Below, one piece after another: positions 1 through 7,363 of a stretch of 26,579 nucleotides of DNA. Position 1 is the first letter of the stretch. Every line of letters begins with the position of its first letter. The notes beneath the pieces were generated by a model, which was given only the letters and a program-made list of their open reading frames with translations, made no database searches and was not told the origin of the DNA. The stretch spans positions 1 through 26,579 of the forward strand of contig JADYZI010000109.1 of the NCBI GenBank assembly GCA_020853255.1, read 5' to 3'. The DNA comes from Acidobacteriota bacterium (GTDB lineage: Bacteria > Acidobacteriota > Blastocatellia > Pyrinomonadales > Pyrinomonadaceae). A program made the position numbers and the translations under genes.

Positions 1-2
1 CG

Positions 3-353
3 ATCCAGGCCGGAGCGTCAGCACCAGTCCAAAATTGGGAGTCAAACGAACCTATGCAAAACGCACCTATTTCAGCCGCCGCAGGACAAAACAAGACGTT
101 GGCGATCGTATCGCTGGTTGTAGGCATTTTAAGTATTTTCTGCTGTGGGTGGTTCATCCCCGGCATAGTTGCGATCGTTCTCGGATTCATGGCAAAGGGC
201 AAGGCCACGAACGATCCGGCAAACTATGGCGGCAAGGGGCTCGCTCTCGGCGGGATCATTACCGGTGCGGTCAGCTTGGTGCTGGGCGTTATTGTTGTGG
301 TCCTTTATTTTCTTGGATTTGCGGCGGGATTTATTAATCCCAACGCATTCTAA
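3..353 (+). CDS. DUF4190-type small membrane protein, 5' end outside window
   Basis: The reading frame is open from the first bases of the window, so the gene probably begins upstream. A Met at 54 is the first ATG, but the codons before it read as a plausible Pro/Asn/Glu-rich linker. Two hydrophobic segments are visible (roughly IVSLVVGILSIFCCGWFIPG, then a second beginning LALGGIITGAVSLVLGVIVV). They are separated by a short polar loop with GKATNDPANYGGKG, which is the pattern of DUF4190 proteins. Such proteins often carry a soluble N-terminal domain, so the missing part may be a zinc ribbon or Pro/Gln linker. The function is unknown. It is followed by nuoI after about 20 nt on the same strand. 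If the gene instead starts at 54, the product is 99 aa. Confidence 0.7.
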   Translation: MQAGASAPVQNWESNEPMQNAPISAAAGQNKTLAIVSLVVGILSIFCCGWFIPGIVAIVLGFMAKGKATNDPANYGGKGLALGGIITGAVSLVLGVIVVVLYFLGFAAGFINPNAF

Positions 354-372
354 GCAGTAAGGTTTGTTAGAA

Positions 373-894
373 ATGTCATTGATCTCAGACGTACTCCAAT
401 CGACCGTTGCGGTCATTAAGGGGATGAAACGGACGCTGTCCGAGATCCCGCGGGAAAAATGGACCGTGCAGTATCCGGATGTGCCGGTAACGGTGCAGCC
501 GCGTTATCGCGGGCAGCACCTGCTGCACGTGGATGAAGCGGGCAAGGAAAAATGCGTGGCCTGCTATCTGTGCGCCGCCGCCTGTCCGTCCGATTGCATT
601 TATATCGAGGCCGAGACCGATCCGCGGCCGTATGCTGAGCGGATCGGCCGCGACGAGCGGTACGCAAAGGTTTATAATATCGATTACGGCCGATGTATAT
701 TTTGCGGATTTTGCGTTGAGGCATGCCCGAAGGACGCGATCACGCACGGATACAATTTTGAGATCTCGGTTTACAATCGCGCCGACCTGCTGAAGACCAA
801 GGATGATCTTTTGATCACAAAGCAGAAGCAATCAAAGAACTATCGCGTAGCCGTTTCAAGTGAGGACGTAGATTCGGAATATAAAGAGGTTTAG
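373..894 (+). CDS. nuoI: NADH-quinone oxidoreductase subunit I (NuoI), 2x[4Fe-4S]
   Basis: This is the ferredoxin-like subunit of respiratory complex I, which passes electrons along the peripheral arm toward the quinone site. Two classic CxxCxxCxxxCP motifs are visible. Counted from the TTG at 364, the first has Cys 64, 67, 70 and 74 and the second Cys 111, 114, 117 and 121. An N-terminal amphipathic stretch (VAVIKGMKRTL) and the family-typical segment ETDPRPYAERIGRDERYAKV support NuoI over a generic ferredoxin. The length of 173 aa fits the family. I chose the ATG at 373 because TAAGG at 358-362 is a well-spaced ribosome binding site for it and lies too close to the upstream TTG. No other nuo gene is in the window, so the complex I genes are scattered or lie just upstream. 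Confidence 0.9.
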   Translation: MSLISDVLQSTVAVIKGMKRTLSEIPREKWTVQYPDVPVTVQPRYRGQHLLHVDEAGKEKCVACYLCAAACPSDCIYIEAETDPRPYAERIGRDERYAKVYNIDYGRCIFCGFCVEACPKDAITHGYNFEISVYNRADLLKTKDDLLITKQKQSKNYRVAVSSEDVDSEYKEV

Positions 895-902
895 ATCAGT
901 TG

Positions 903-974
903 TCAGTACCGGGAGCGGTAGCGACTGGGTTTTTCAGCGCTGAAGAACCCAATTGCGACTGCTCCCGGTTCTGA
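903..974. repeat. Palindromic dispersed repeat R1 (paired arms)
   Basis: The two arms are TCAGTACCGGGAGC...GACTGGGTT at 903-931 and AACCCAATTGCGACT...CCGGTTCTGA at 946-974. They are imperfect reverse complements around a short loop containing the small palindrome CAGCGCTG. A single R1 arm recurs at 22271-22299 and, inside korA, at 24796-24824. The stem followed by a T-run could also stop transcription after nuoI. Confidence 0.8.
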
Positions 975-981
975 TTTAGTA

Positions 982-1599
982 ATGCGAATATCGCCGTCCG
1001 AAATACCGCCAACCCAGAAGGGCCGTCACCATGAGGTCCGGGCACAGGGGCTGCGTGAATTTGCGGGGCTTCGCAGCGATGAGGAAAGGCTCGATCCGTT
1101 CGAGTTGGCAAAATATGCCCGGCTGCTTGTCGTACCTTTCGAAGATATTGAGCAGTCTCTCAGTGAAGAGACCGTTCGGGAGCTGTTGGGAAGTTCAAAG
1201 GACAAGTGGTCGGGCGGGGCCGCATCGAGGATCCTGCCGAATGGCTACAAGCTAATTATCCTTAACCCGACGCATCCCCGAAACCGCCACATGGCTACGC
1301 TGATGGAGGAGATCTCGCACGTTTTCCTCGGTCACAAGCCGAGCCGCCTTGCTATCGAACGCCGTGACAGGCATGGGAATCTTATTGCGCGTGACTATAA
1401 TGCGGCTATCGAAGAAGAGGCATATGCGACCGGGGCCGCGGCGTTGGTCCCGTATGGCGGCCTGAAAAAGCTGATCGCCCGCGGAAAGACGGCCAGCGAG
1501 ATGGCAAGGCATTACGGCGTCAGCCGGGCACTGGTCGAATACCGGATCAAAATTTCTCGATTGTGGCCTGAGTATAGCCAGAGCATTTTCCCGCAATAA
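982..1599 (+). CDS. ImmA/IrrE-like protein with EExxH in place of HExxH, C-terminal HTH-like segment
   Basis: The 205-aa protein has the layout of ImmA/IrrE (COG2856) metallopeptidases, which cleave repressor proteins. The helix expected to hold the zinc motif reads TLMEEISHVFLGH. Residues E109-E110-I111-S112-H113 stand where HExxH is expected, so the first His ligand is Glu. A downstream acidic run E144-E146 before AYATGAAALVP matches the third-ligand region (usually EAxxFAxxLLxP). The C-terminal part, about 170-192 (ASEMARHYGVSRALVEYRIK), looks like the helix-turn-helix seen at the end of this family. The ATG at 982 has no obvious ribosome binding site, so the start could lie further downstream. 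The gene stops 6 nt before the phosphatase gene, so the two are probably co-transcribed. It may be a zinc enzyme with a Glu ligand or a non-catalytic binding domain. Confidence 0.75.
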   Translation: MRISPSEIPPTQKGRHHEVRAQGLREFAGLRSDEERLDPFELAKYARLLVVPFEDIEQSLSEETVRELLGSSKDKWSGGAASRILPNGYKLIILNPTHPRNRHMATLMEEISHVFLGHKPSRLAIERRDRHGNLIARDYNAAIEEEAYATGAAALVPYGGLKKLIARGKTASEMARHYGVSRALVEYRIKISRLWPEYSQSIFPQ

Positions 1600-1605
1600 T
1601 ATCGA

Positions 1606-2895
1606 ATGGAACATCTTCGGCAAAATTCTTCAGCGGCGAGCCACCACCTTCCGGTCGAAGACAAGCTGCGCCTTCTGCTCGATATCACGAACAAGATAAG
1701 CCGGTCCGTTGATCTTGAGGAAGTGCTCAATCTGGTGATGGACACGCTCGGTTCGCTGCTTCCATATGACGCCGCCGGGATATACCTTATCGAAACCTCG
1801 CCGGACCACAGCAGCCCGTATGTCTTCAAATCACGAGTGATCCGCGGGTACGAGATAAGTTTTGACCTGGTTGAACCGCGGCTGCGAATGGGTGAGGGCC
1901 TTTTGGGCAATGTTGCGCTTACCGGCAAGCCGATCATTTCGCCTGATGTGAGTAAAGACCCGCGATATTTCGCCGCACGCAAGCGTACGCGGTCGGAAAT
2001 GGTGGCGCCGATCATAACCAATGACAGGGTGATCGGGGCGTTCGACCTTGAAAGCGACGAGCTTAACGCTTATTCCGAGGACGATCTCGCGATCCTTCAG
2101 CTTCTTAGTTCTCAGGTAGCGATCATAATCGAAAAGGACAGCCTTTATGAGCAGATCGTTGAGAAAAAACGGATCGAAACGCAGCTTGAGATAGCACGGC
2201 AGGTACAGCTGGAATTGCTGCCGGACCGCGATCCAAAGTTTGAGAACTTTGATATGAGCGCGTATGTGTTCCCGACCGAAGAGGTCTCCGGCGATTATTA
2301 CGACTGGATGCAGATCTTTGAGGACCAGATCGGGATAGTGGTCGCGGACGCTGTCGGGAAGGGAATTCCGGCGGCGTTGCTTATGTCGTTCCTGAGGGCA
2401 AGTATTCGCGCGGGTGTACAGATCGGCTACGCCCCGCACATTGCCTTGTCAAAGGTCAATCAGCTGCTGTGGGATTCGGTCGAGGAACATCAGTTCATCA
2501 CGGCGATACTCGGCATTCTGGATACGACAAACCGGACATTCGTATATTCCAATGCCGGCCACAACCCGCCGCTTTTGATCAAGCCGAACGGCGAATACAG
2601 GTACGTCGAATATGGCGACCAGCCGCTGGGTATGTTCATTGACACCCGATATCACCAGCACTTTATTAGGTTCGAGAAAGGCCAGGTCCTGGTCATCTAT
2701 ACGGATGGGATAATAGAGGCGGCCAAGGATGACGGCGAGGAATATGGCCTCGACCGGTTTGCGGCCCGCGTCCTTAAAGGCATCGATCTGCCCGCCCGTG
2801 AAATGATCGATTTTATACGGAAGGACGTAGCCGACTTCACGGAACGTAAATTCCTTGATGACGACGGAACTCTATTTATTATAAAGTCCGAATGA
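1606..2895 (+). CDS. GAF domain-containing SpoIIE/PP2C-family serine phosphatase (RsbU-like)
   Basis: The 429-aa cytoplasmic protein has a GAF sensor domain at about residues 20-175, a helical linker at about 176-210 (EKKRIETQLEIARQVQLELL, typical of RsbU-like proteins) and a SpoIIE/PP2C phosphatase domain at about 215-428. Metal-site and family motifs are present: EVSGDYYDW (D230), VADAVGKGIPAALLM (D248), SNAGHNPPLL, IYTDGIIEA (D367) and LDDDGTLFII (D419/D420). Proteins of this class dephosphorylate anti-sigma-factor antagonists in partner-switching stress pathways. The ligand of the GAF domain cannot be told. The gene follows the ImmA-like gene by 6 nt and ends before a bidirectional terminator. 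No anti-sigma kinase or STAS protein is nearby. Confidence 0.9.
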   Translation: MEHLRQNSSAASHHLPVEDKLRLLLDITNKISRSVDLEEVLNLVMDTLGSLLPYDAAGIYLIETSPDHSSPYVFKSRVIRGYEISFDLVEPRLRMGEGLLGNVALTGKPIISPDVSKDPRYFAARKRTRSEMVAPIITNDRVIGAFDLESDELNAYSEDDLAILQLLSSQVAIIIEKDSLYEQIVEKKRIETQLEIARQVQLELLPDRDPKFENFDMSAYVFPTEEVSGDYYDWMQIFEDQIGIVVADAVGKGIPAALLMSFLRASIRAGVQIGYAPHIALSKVNQLLWDSVEEHQFITAILGILDTTNRTFVYSNAGHNPPLLIKPNGEYRYVEYGDQPLGMFIDTRYHQHFIRFEKGQVLVIYTDGIIEAAKDDGEEYGLDRFAARVLKGIDLPAREMIDFIRKDVADFTERKFLDDDGTLFIIKSE

Positions 2896-2920
2896 TCGCC
2901 GCCGATGGATCGCTGCGTAA

Positions 2921-2978
2921 GGAAAAAAGACGCGAAAGGCGTCTAATACTGCTCGTCAACCCTTCGCGTCCCTTTTTG
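2921..2978. terminator. Bidirectional Rho-independent terminator between convergent genes
   Basis: The stem pairs GACGCGAAAGG (2929-2939) with CCCTTCGCGTC (2960-2970). It is preceded by an A-run and followed by CTTTTTG, so it works in both directions. It lies between the phosphatase gene on + and the small gene on minus. Confidence 0.8.
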
Positions 2979-3008
2979 TTGTGAATTGAAATCGTTTCTC
3001 TTGCCTGG

Positions 3009-3266
3009 TCAGTGGGCCTGCTCCGATGAGTGCATTACGGCACCGCCTGGAACCACCGGAGCGGTGTAGTCCCCATAGTTTATGGTCTTATTCTCAGTCG
3101 AAAAGGCGTAAATATCGAATCCGAAGGCATCCAGCAAGTTCGTCAGCTCGTCGGTCTCTATCATATAAAGATTCTCCGAAAAGCCCAGCTCAGATCGAAT
3201 CTCGAGCAATCGCTCCACAACCTCAAGCGGTGCAAAACATTGAGCGGGATCTTTGAAAGTTGCCAT
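3009..3266 (-). CDS. Small hypothetical protein (85 aa)
   Basis: I do not recognise this family. From the ATG the protein begins MATFKDPAQCFAPLEVVERL and is acidic, with predicted helices (EVVERLLEIRSELGF, ETDELTNLLDAFGF) and no membrane segment. It has a sensible amino-acid mix for a real soluble protein. A bidirectional terminator just past its stop supports it as a gene convergent with the phosphatase. An alternative TTG start at 3326 would add 20 residues. Neither start has a clear Shine-Dalgarno site. It is divergent from the fecR-like gene. Confidence 0.5.
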   Translation of the reverse strand: MATFKDPAQCFAPLEVVERLLEIRSELGFSENLYMIETDELTNLLDAFGFDIYAFSTENKTINYGDYTAPVVPGGAVMHSSEQAH

Positions 3267-3449
3267 AAGCAGGGTGGTTCGGCCAATCCGCACCGGACAG
3301 ATCGTTTGATTACGTCTTTCGGCCAAAGGTTGTTCGGAAATTTAGGCCGTCGGCTTCGGCCGTGTTCCGCAATATTTAGACAGTAAAAAAGATTGATTTT
3401 TGCGGGGAAAGCATCTAATATCTAGAAAACTCTTCCCGAGGAAAAACAT

Positions 3450-4607
3450 ATGAAGAACTGGATCTCGCGGATCGTTGGTGTTGCGATGGCGGCACTCGTG
3501 TGCGCTCCAGCCATCCTTGCCCAGAGGGATACATTGGGTGCAGCGGCCGGGGACCGGTACGTTATCTCCGCCAAGGCGGGCGGCGTAAACTTTGTTTCGG
3601 GCCCGGTCGGAGTGGTCCGGACCGAGGGCAAGAGCGGGCAATTGCTGAAGGGCGACGCGATCGAGATCGGGGATCGCGTGTCTACGGGAGCCGACGGAAA
3701 GGCTGAAATTCTGCTTAATCCCGGGTCGTATCTGCGGCTTGGGCCGCTCTCAGCGTTTGAGTTCACGACGACTGACCTCGATAACCTCCAGATCAAATTA
3801 GACTCAGGCAGCGCGATCTTTGAGGTATTTGCGACCGAAGACTTTGCCGTCACGGTGAATACGCCAAAGGCCAAGTTCACGTTGTTCGACTCGGGCATTT
3901 ATCGTGTTAACGCGGATGGCACAATATCCGTTTTTAAGGGCAAGGCCCGCATTGGCGATGACGAGAAGGCGGTAGTCAAATCGGGGCGTGAAGGCTCGAT
4001 GGCGAATTCCGCGGCCTTGATCGCAAAATTTGACCGCGACGAAAAGGATGCGTTCGATATTTGGAGTAAAGACCGGGCGAAAGAGCTCGCGAAGATCAGC
4101 GGAAGGCTTGAGCGCAACACCGTGCGGACCGACCTGATGCGTTCGTTCCTTGGCCGCCAATGGAATATGTACAATTCGTTCGGCCTCTGGATCTATGATC
4201 CGTTCAGCCGAAGCAACTGCTTCCTTCCGTTTGGCTATGGCTGGGGCTCGCCGTATGGGTACGGGTTTGGCCACAGTATTTGGTATTACAACCTGCCGGC
4301 CGTGGTGTTTACACCGCCGCCCACCGCTACTGGAGGCCCGGTTGTACGGCAGGTCAAGCCCGGACGCAATGGCGTAGGCCCAGGGCCGGTCCGCCAGCCG
4401 CCATTTGTGGCGGTTCAGGGATCAAGCGGTTCGACGGGCCGCGAGATCAGGCAAACTAAGCCCGGACGTTCTATCGATCCTGTTTTTGGCCCGGACCCGA
4501 TACGTTCGGGAGGCGGCGGTTTCCCGTCGGCAGGCCCGCCCCCGTCGGCCCCAGACCCGATAAGGGTGCCCGTGCGGCAGTCGAAACCCGGCCGGCCTAT
4601 TGATTAA
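3450..4607 (+). CDS. Secreted FecR-domain protein with C-terminal RQxKPGR repeats
   Basis: The 385-aa protein has an N-terminal signal peptide (MKNWISRIVGVAMAALVCAP... with likely cleavage after AILA-Q). A FecR-like domain follows at about residues 45-185, containing KSGQLLKGDAIEIGDRVSTG, EILLNPGSYLRLG and DSGIYRVNADGTISVFKGKA. Such stand-alone FecR domains in the periplasm are common in Acidobacteriota and are not tied to iron uptake. Then comes an aromatic/Gly-rich stretch (FGYGWGSPYGYGFGH) and a low-complexity Pro/Gly tail. The tail carries three copies of RQxKPGR at about residues 300-306, 334-340 and 376-382. The ribosome binding site GAGGA at 3438-3442 supports the ATG at 3450. A hairpin terminator follows. 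Its exact role is unknown. Confidence 0.8.
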   Translation: MKNWISRIVGVAMAALVCAPAILAQRDTLGAAAGDRYVISAKAGGVNFVSGPVGVVRTEGKSGQLLKGDAIEIGDRVSTGADGKAEILLNPGSYLRLGPLSAFEFTTTDLDNLQIKLDSGSAIFEVFATEDFAVTVNTPKAKFTLFDSGIYRVNADGTISVFKGKARIGDDEKAVVKSGREGSMANSAALIAKFDRDEKDAFDIWSKDRAKELAKISGRLERNTVRTDLMRSFLGRQWNMYNSFGLWIYDPFSRSNCFLPFGYGWGSPYGYGFGHSIWYYNLPAVVFTPPPTATGGPVVRQVKPGRNGVGPGPVRQPPFVAVQGSSGSTGREIRQTKPGRSIDPVFGPDPIRSGGGGFPSAGPPPSAPDPIRVPVRQSKPGRPID

Positions 4608-4627
4608 ATTTACTGGTTCGAAAATTG

Positions 4628-4656
4628 CGGGCGGTCACACAGTGTCCGCCCGTTTT
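4628..4656. terminator. Rho-independent terminator after the fecR-like gene
   Basis: Arms CGGGCGGTCAC (4628-4638) and GTGTCCGCCCG (4642-4652) form a stem with one mismatch and an ACA loop, followed by TTTT. It sits between convergent genes. The stop codon of the minus-strand protease gene immediately abuts it. Confidence 0.8.
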
Positions 4657-5523
4657 CTATTTTAAAAAGTGGACAAATAAACCGACGGTATCTTCAGCGT
4701 TGCTTTCAAGCCCGATATAAGGGCCGAGAATGAAAAGCAGTGATTGGACGCCATTGAAGATCGTGTGAAGGATAAAACAGGGAAGCAGGTTGTCCGTTCG
4801 CACCCGGACCAGTGTCAATGTCAGGCTAAGCGTGGTGAGCAGGATCATTGTCGAAATGCTCGGCCAGTATTGAGGAAGGTGCACGGCGGCGAATAGAATG
4901 GTGACGATCGCCACGGCGGCCTTTACTCCTACAGAACGCTGAAGTGCTGAGTAAAGGAGTCCTCTGTAGATGACCTCTTCGACAAGAGGTGCCGTGACGG
5001 TGGCCATGAACGCGACCAGAAAGACCACGTAACGCGAACTCCTTAAAATGCGAAGGAGATCATTGTCCTGCTCCGGCAGCAGGCTTCCCACCACGACTGA
5101 AAGCAAAAAGATCGCCGCCAGGATCGCCAGATAGTGCCACCATTTCATTCCGCCTGTCTTCCAACCGAGCGTTTTGAAGAATGGGAAGGTACGGCCGCGG
5201 GTGACGACCAGCCATGCCGCGGCGAGCGTGAGCAAATGGGCTGGTATGATCGCGGCGATCTGGATCGCGATAGCTACCGAATCGCTTCCGAGTGCCTTCA
5301 TCAACTCTGCACTGTCGGCATAAAAAGAGTTTTGCGAGATCGCGTAAGGGATAAGGAAGACGGCCGGAACGATCATGATCAGTGCCACGCTGAAAAGCCA
5401 CATCACGACTGCTGCACCGGTGCCCCACGGCGGGTCATTAGGCGTCTTGTCCGGGCTGCTTGCGTGGCCTTCGGAGTGGAATGTACCGGGTGCGTCAACG
5501 GTTTGATCGATAGTTTCTGACAC
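4657..5523 (-). CDS. CPBP (CAAX-type) intramembrane glutamic protease
   Basis: This is an integral membrane protein of about 288 aa with roughly seven hydrophobic segments. The three conserved motifs of the CPBP/Abi family are present. Counted from the chosen start they are EEVIYRG (E182, E183, R187), the FAAVH motif (H215) and HTIFN (H253, N257). Members process prenylated or other membrane proteins, or serve in bacteriocin self-immunity. The substrate here is unknown. The frame stays open upstream to 5691, but that would overlap the hutI start. The GTG at 5523 begins a Pro/Asp-rich cytoplasmic N-terminus (ending NDPPWG) before the first membrane helix and is my preferred start. An ATG at 5403 would delete part of helix 1 and is less likely. 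Confidence 0.8.
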   Translation of the reverse strand: MSETIDQTVDAPGTFHSEGHASSPDKTPNDPPWGTGAAVVMWLFSVALIMIVPAVFLIPYAISQNSFYADSAELMKALGSDSVAIAIQIAAIIPAHLLTLAAAWLVVTRGRTFPFFKTLGWKTGGMKWWHYLAILAAIFLLSVVVGSLLPEQDNDLLRILRSSRYVVFLVAFMATVTAPLVEEVIYRGLLYSALQRSVGVKAAVAIVTILFAAVHLPQYWPSISTMILLTTLSLTLTLVRVRTDNLLPCFILHTIFNGVQSLLFILGPYIGLESNAEDTVGLFVHFLK

Positions 5524-5703
5524 GGTTGAAAGTGTAGCGGAACGCCCGCAAACTTCCAAATTTTGTTCGATCGAAGGGGCGTGTGACGGATCTTTAATGA
5601 CCGCAAACAGGCGGAGTTGCGCGATCCGGGTTCGGGTCAGTCGATCCTTGGTGCTAGAATATTGGGCAACGCAATGTTTTACCGGCCCCAAAGGCCCAAC
5701 TCA

Positions 5704-6990
5704 ATGCAATCGAACGCTGATCTCGTCATCCTGAATATTGGCCAGCTCGTTACGTGCAGCTCGGACGGAAAGCCGAAGCGCGGCGTTGCGATGCGCGATG
5801 TCGGGATCATTGAGGACGCGGGCGTTGCCTGTATTGAAGGAAAGATCGCGGCATTTGGTCGGTCGAAGGACGTTGCCGCGGCATTTGTGTCAACTGATTC
5901 GATAGATGCCGATGGCAGGGTGGTGACGCCCGGCTTTGTCGATCCGCACACGCACATCGTTTTTGCGGGAAACCGGCTTGATGAATTTGAGCTGAAGATC
6001 GAGGGCGCCGACTATCTCGATATACTGAAACAGGGCGGCGGGATCATCTCGACCGTCCGGCGAACGCGCGAGGCATCGCTCGAAGATCTTATCGAACACG
6101 GCGTTTCGCGGCTCGACAAAATGCTTGCGTGCGGTACGACGACGGTGGAGATCAAGACTGGCTACGGCCTCGATCCGGCGACCGAACTGAAGATGCTTGC
6201 CGCGATCGGCGAAATGGACCTGGCCCATCCGATAGATATTGTTCCCACGCTTTTGGCGGCCCATGCCTTTCCGCCGGAGTTCACCGATGATCACGATGGC
6301 TACGTGGACCTGATATGCGGCGAGATCTTGCCGCGGGCTTGGGATTGGTACACAAGATCGCATTTTTGCGAGGAGCGAAGGCCGATATATGCGGATGTTT
6401 TCTGTGAGCGGAATGCGTTTGACCTGAGGCAGTCCGAGCGAATACTCAAAACTGCCAAGGCCTTGTGGTTCGGGCTTAAGGCACATGCCGATGAGTTTAC
6501 AAACCTCGGGTGCAGCCGTTTGGCGATAGAGCTTGGTGCGGTCTCGATAGATCATCTGGACGCCATTTCCGACGATGAGATCAAGCTTCTTGCCGAATCC
6601 GAAACGGTTGGCGTTGTCACACCGACGGTCAACTTCAATCTTGGCAGCACGCATTTTGCCGATGCGCGAAAATTGATCGATTCGGGCTGTGCGGTTGCCA
6701 TTTCGACCGACTACAATCCGGGTTCGGCCCCGTGCCCGTCGCAGCCGATGACGATGGCGCTAGCCTGCCGATATCAGAAACTGCTTCCGTCTGAGGCCCT
6801 GAACGCCGCTACCATAAACGCGGCCTTCGCCGCCGGGGTTGGGAACAGCGCTGGTTCGATACGAGAAGGAAATCAGGGCGACCTGGTGCTGTTTGACACC
6901 TGCGACTACCGCGAGATCGCCTATGAGTTTGGTGCAGAGATGGCGGCGGTTGTCGTCAAGGACGGCAAGGTTGTTTATGACGTCCGCTGA
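5704..6990 (+). CDS. hutI: Imidazolonepropionase (HutI)
   Basis: This enzyme hydrolyses 4-imidazolone-5-propanoate to N-formimino-L-glutamate, the third step of histidine degradation, in the cytoplasm. The 428-aa protein is an amidohydrolase. Its metal site is visible: H82 and H84 in VDPHTHIVF, H187 in LLAAHAF, H261 in LKAHADEF, and D336 in STDYNPGSAPCPSQ. IKTGYGL is also diagnostic. A segment with WDWYTRSHFCEERRP (about 213-227) makes the region before ADVFCE longer than usual. I chose the ATG at 5704 because ADLVILNIGQLVT is the typical N-terminus. TTG 5617 and ATG 5674 are in frame but add atypical sequence. A possible -10 box TAGAAT is at 5655-5660 with no good -35. The next gene overlaps its end by 14 nt. 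Confidence 0.93.
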   Translation: MQSNADLVILNIGQLVTCSSDGKPKRGVAMRDVGIIEDAGVACIEGKIAAFGRSKDVAAAFVSTDSIDADGRVVTPGFVDPHTHIVFAGNRLDEFELKIEGADYLDILKQGGGIISTVRRTREASLEDLIEHGVSRLDKMLACGTTTVEIKTGYGLDPATELKMLAAIGEMDLAHPIDIVPTLLAAHAFPPEFTDDHDGYVDLICGEILPRAWDWYTRSHFCEERRPIYADVFCERNAFDLRQSERILKTAKALWFGLKAHADEFTNLGCSRLAIELGAVSIDHLDAISDDEIKLLAESETVGVVTPTVNFNLGSTHFADARKLIDSGCAVAISTDYNPGSAPCPSQPMTMALACRYQKLLPSEALNAATINAAFAAGVGNSAGSIREGNQGDLVLFDTCDYREIAYEFGAEMAAVVVKDGKVVYDVR

Positions 6991-7363
6991 ATTTGTATCG
7001 CTTTTGACCAAGCTCGCGGAAGGATGGACCAAGCGCGATTACGAAGGCATCATTTCCCGCTTTAGCGAAAATGTATTCTATGCCGATGCGATGAATTATG
7101 CGTTCTCTGGCCGTGCCTCGCTACTCGCCTTCTTTAGGGATGATGACGGATTGGAGCAAACATGCAAGTTTCATCATGTCGTCTTTGATGAACGGCGGCA
7201 GCTCGGCTCGGCCGAATACACGTATGACGGAACGTACCGCTACCACGGCACTGTCTGGGTAGAGATCATGGACGGAAAGATCGCCTCATGGCGTGAATAT
7301 CAACATCGATCGGACAAAGACTGGGAAGAGTTTTGGAAAAATAATGAACGAGATCGTTCTTGA
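6977..7363 (+). CDS. SnoaL-like / NTF2-fold protein
   Basis: The 128-aa protein resembles the SnoaL-like (NTF2-fold) superfamily. It has an N-terminal helix (EFVSLLTKLAEGWTKRDYEG), then FSENVFYADAMNY and GRASLLAFF, and alternating beta strands ending in WVEIMDGKIASWREYQH. The fold is used both for small enzymes and for ligand binding, so no reaction can be assigned. The ATG lies inside the end of hutI (14-nt overlap), and the gene overlaps hutH by 20 nt. Its place between two histidine-degradation genes suggests a related or accessory role, which is an inference. No signal peptide is seen. Confidence 0.75.
   Translation: MTSAEFVSLLTKLAEGWTKRDYEGIISRFSENVFYADAMNYAFSGRASLLAFFRDDDGLEQTCKFHHVVFDERRQLGSAEYTYDGTYRYHGTVWVEIMDGKIASWREYQHRSDKDWEEFWKNNERDRS

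Noticed and set aside
1831..2439. Minus-strand frame opposite the phosphatase gene
   Set aside because: Antisense shadow. The + strand product has all expected GAF and PP2C motifs.
5890..6654. 254-codon minus-strand frame opposite hutI
   Set aside because: Antisense shadow of hutI, with no recognisable domain and no ribosome binding site.
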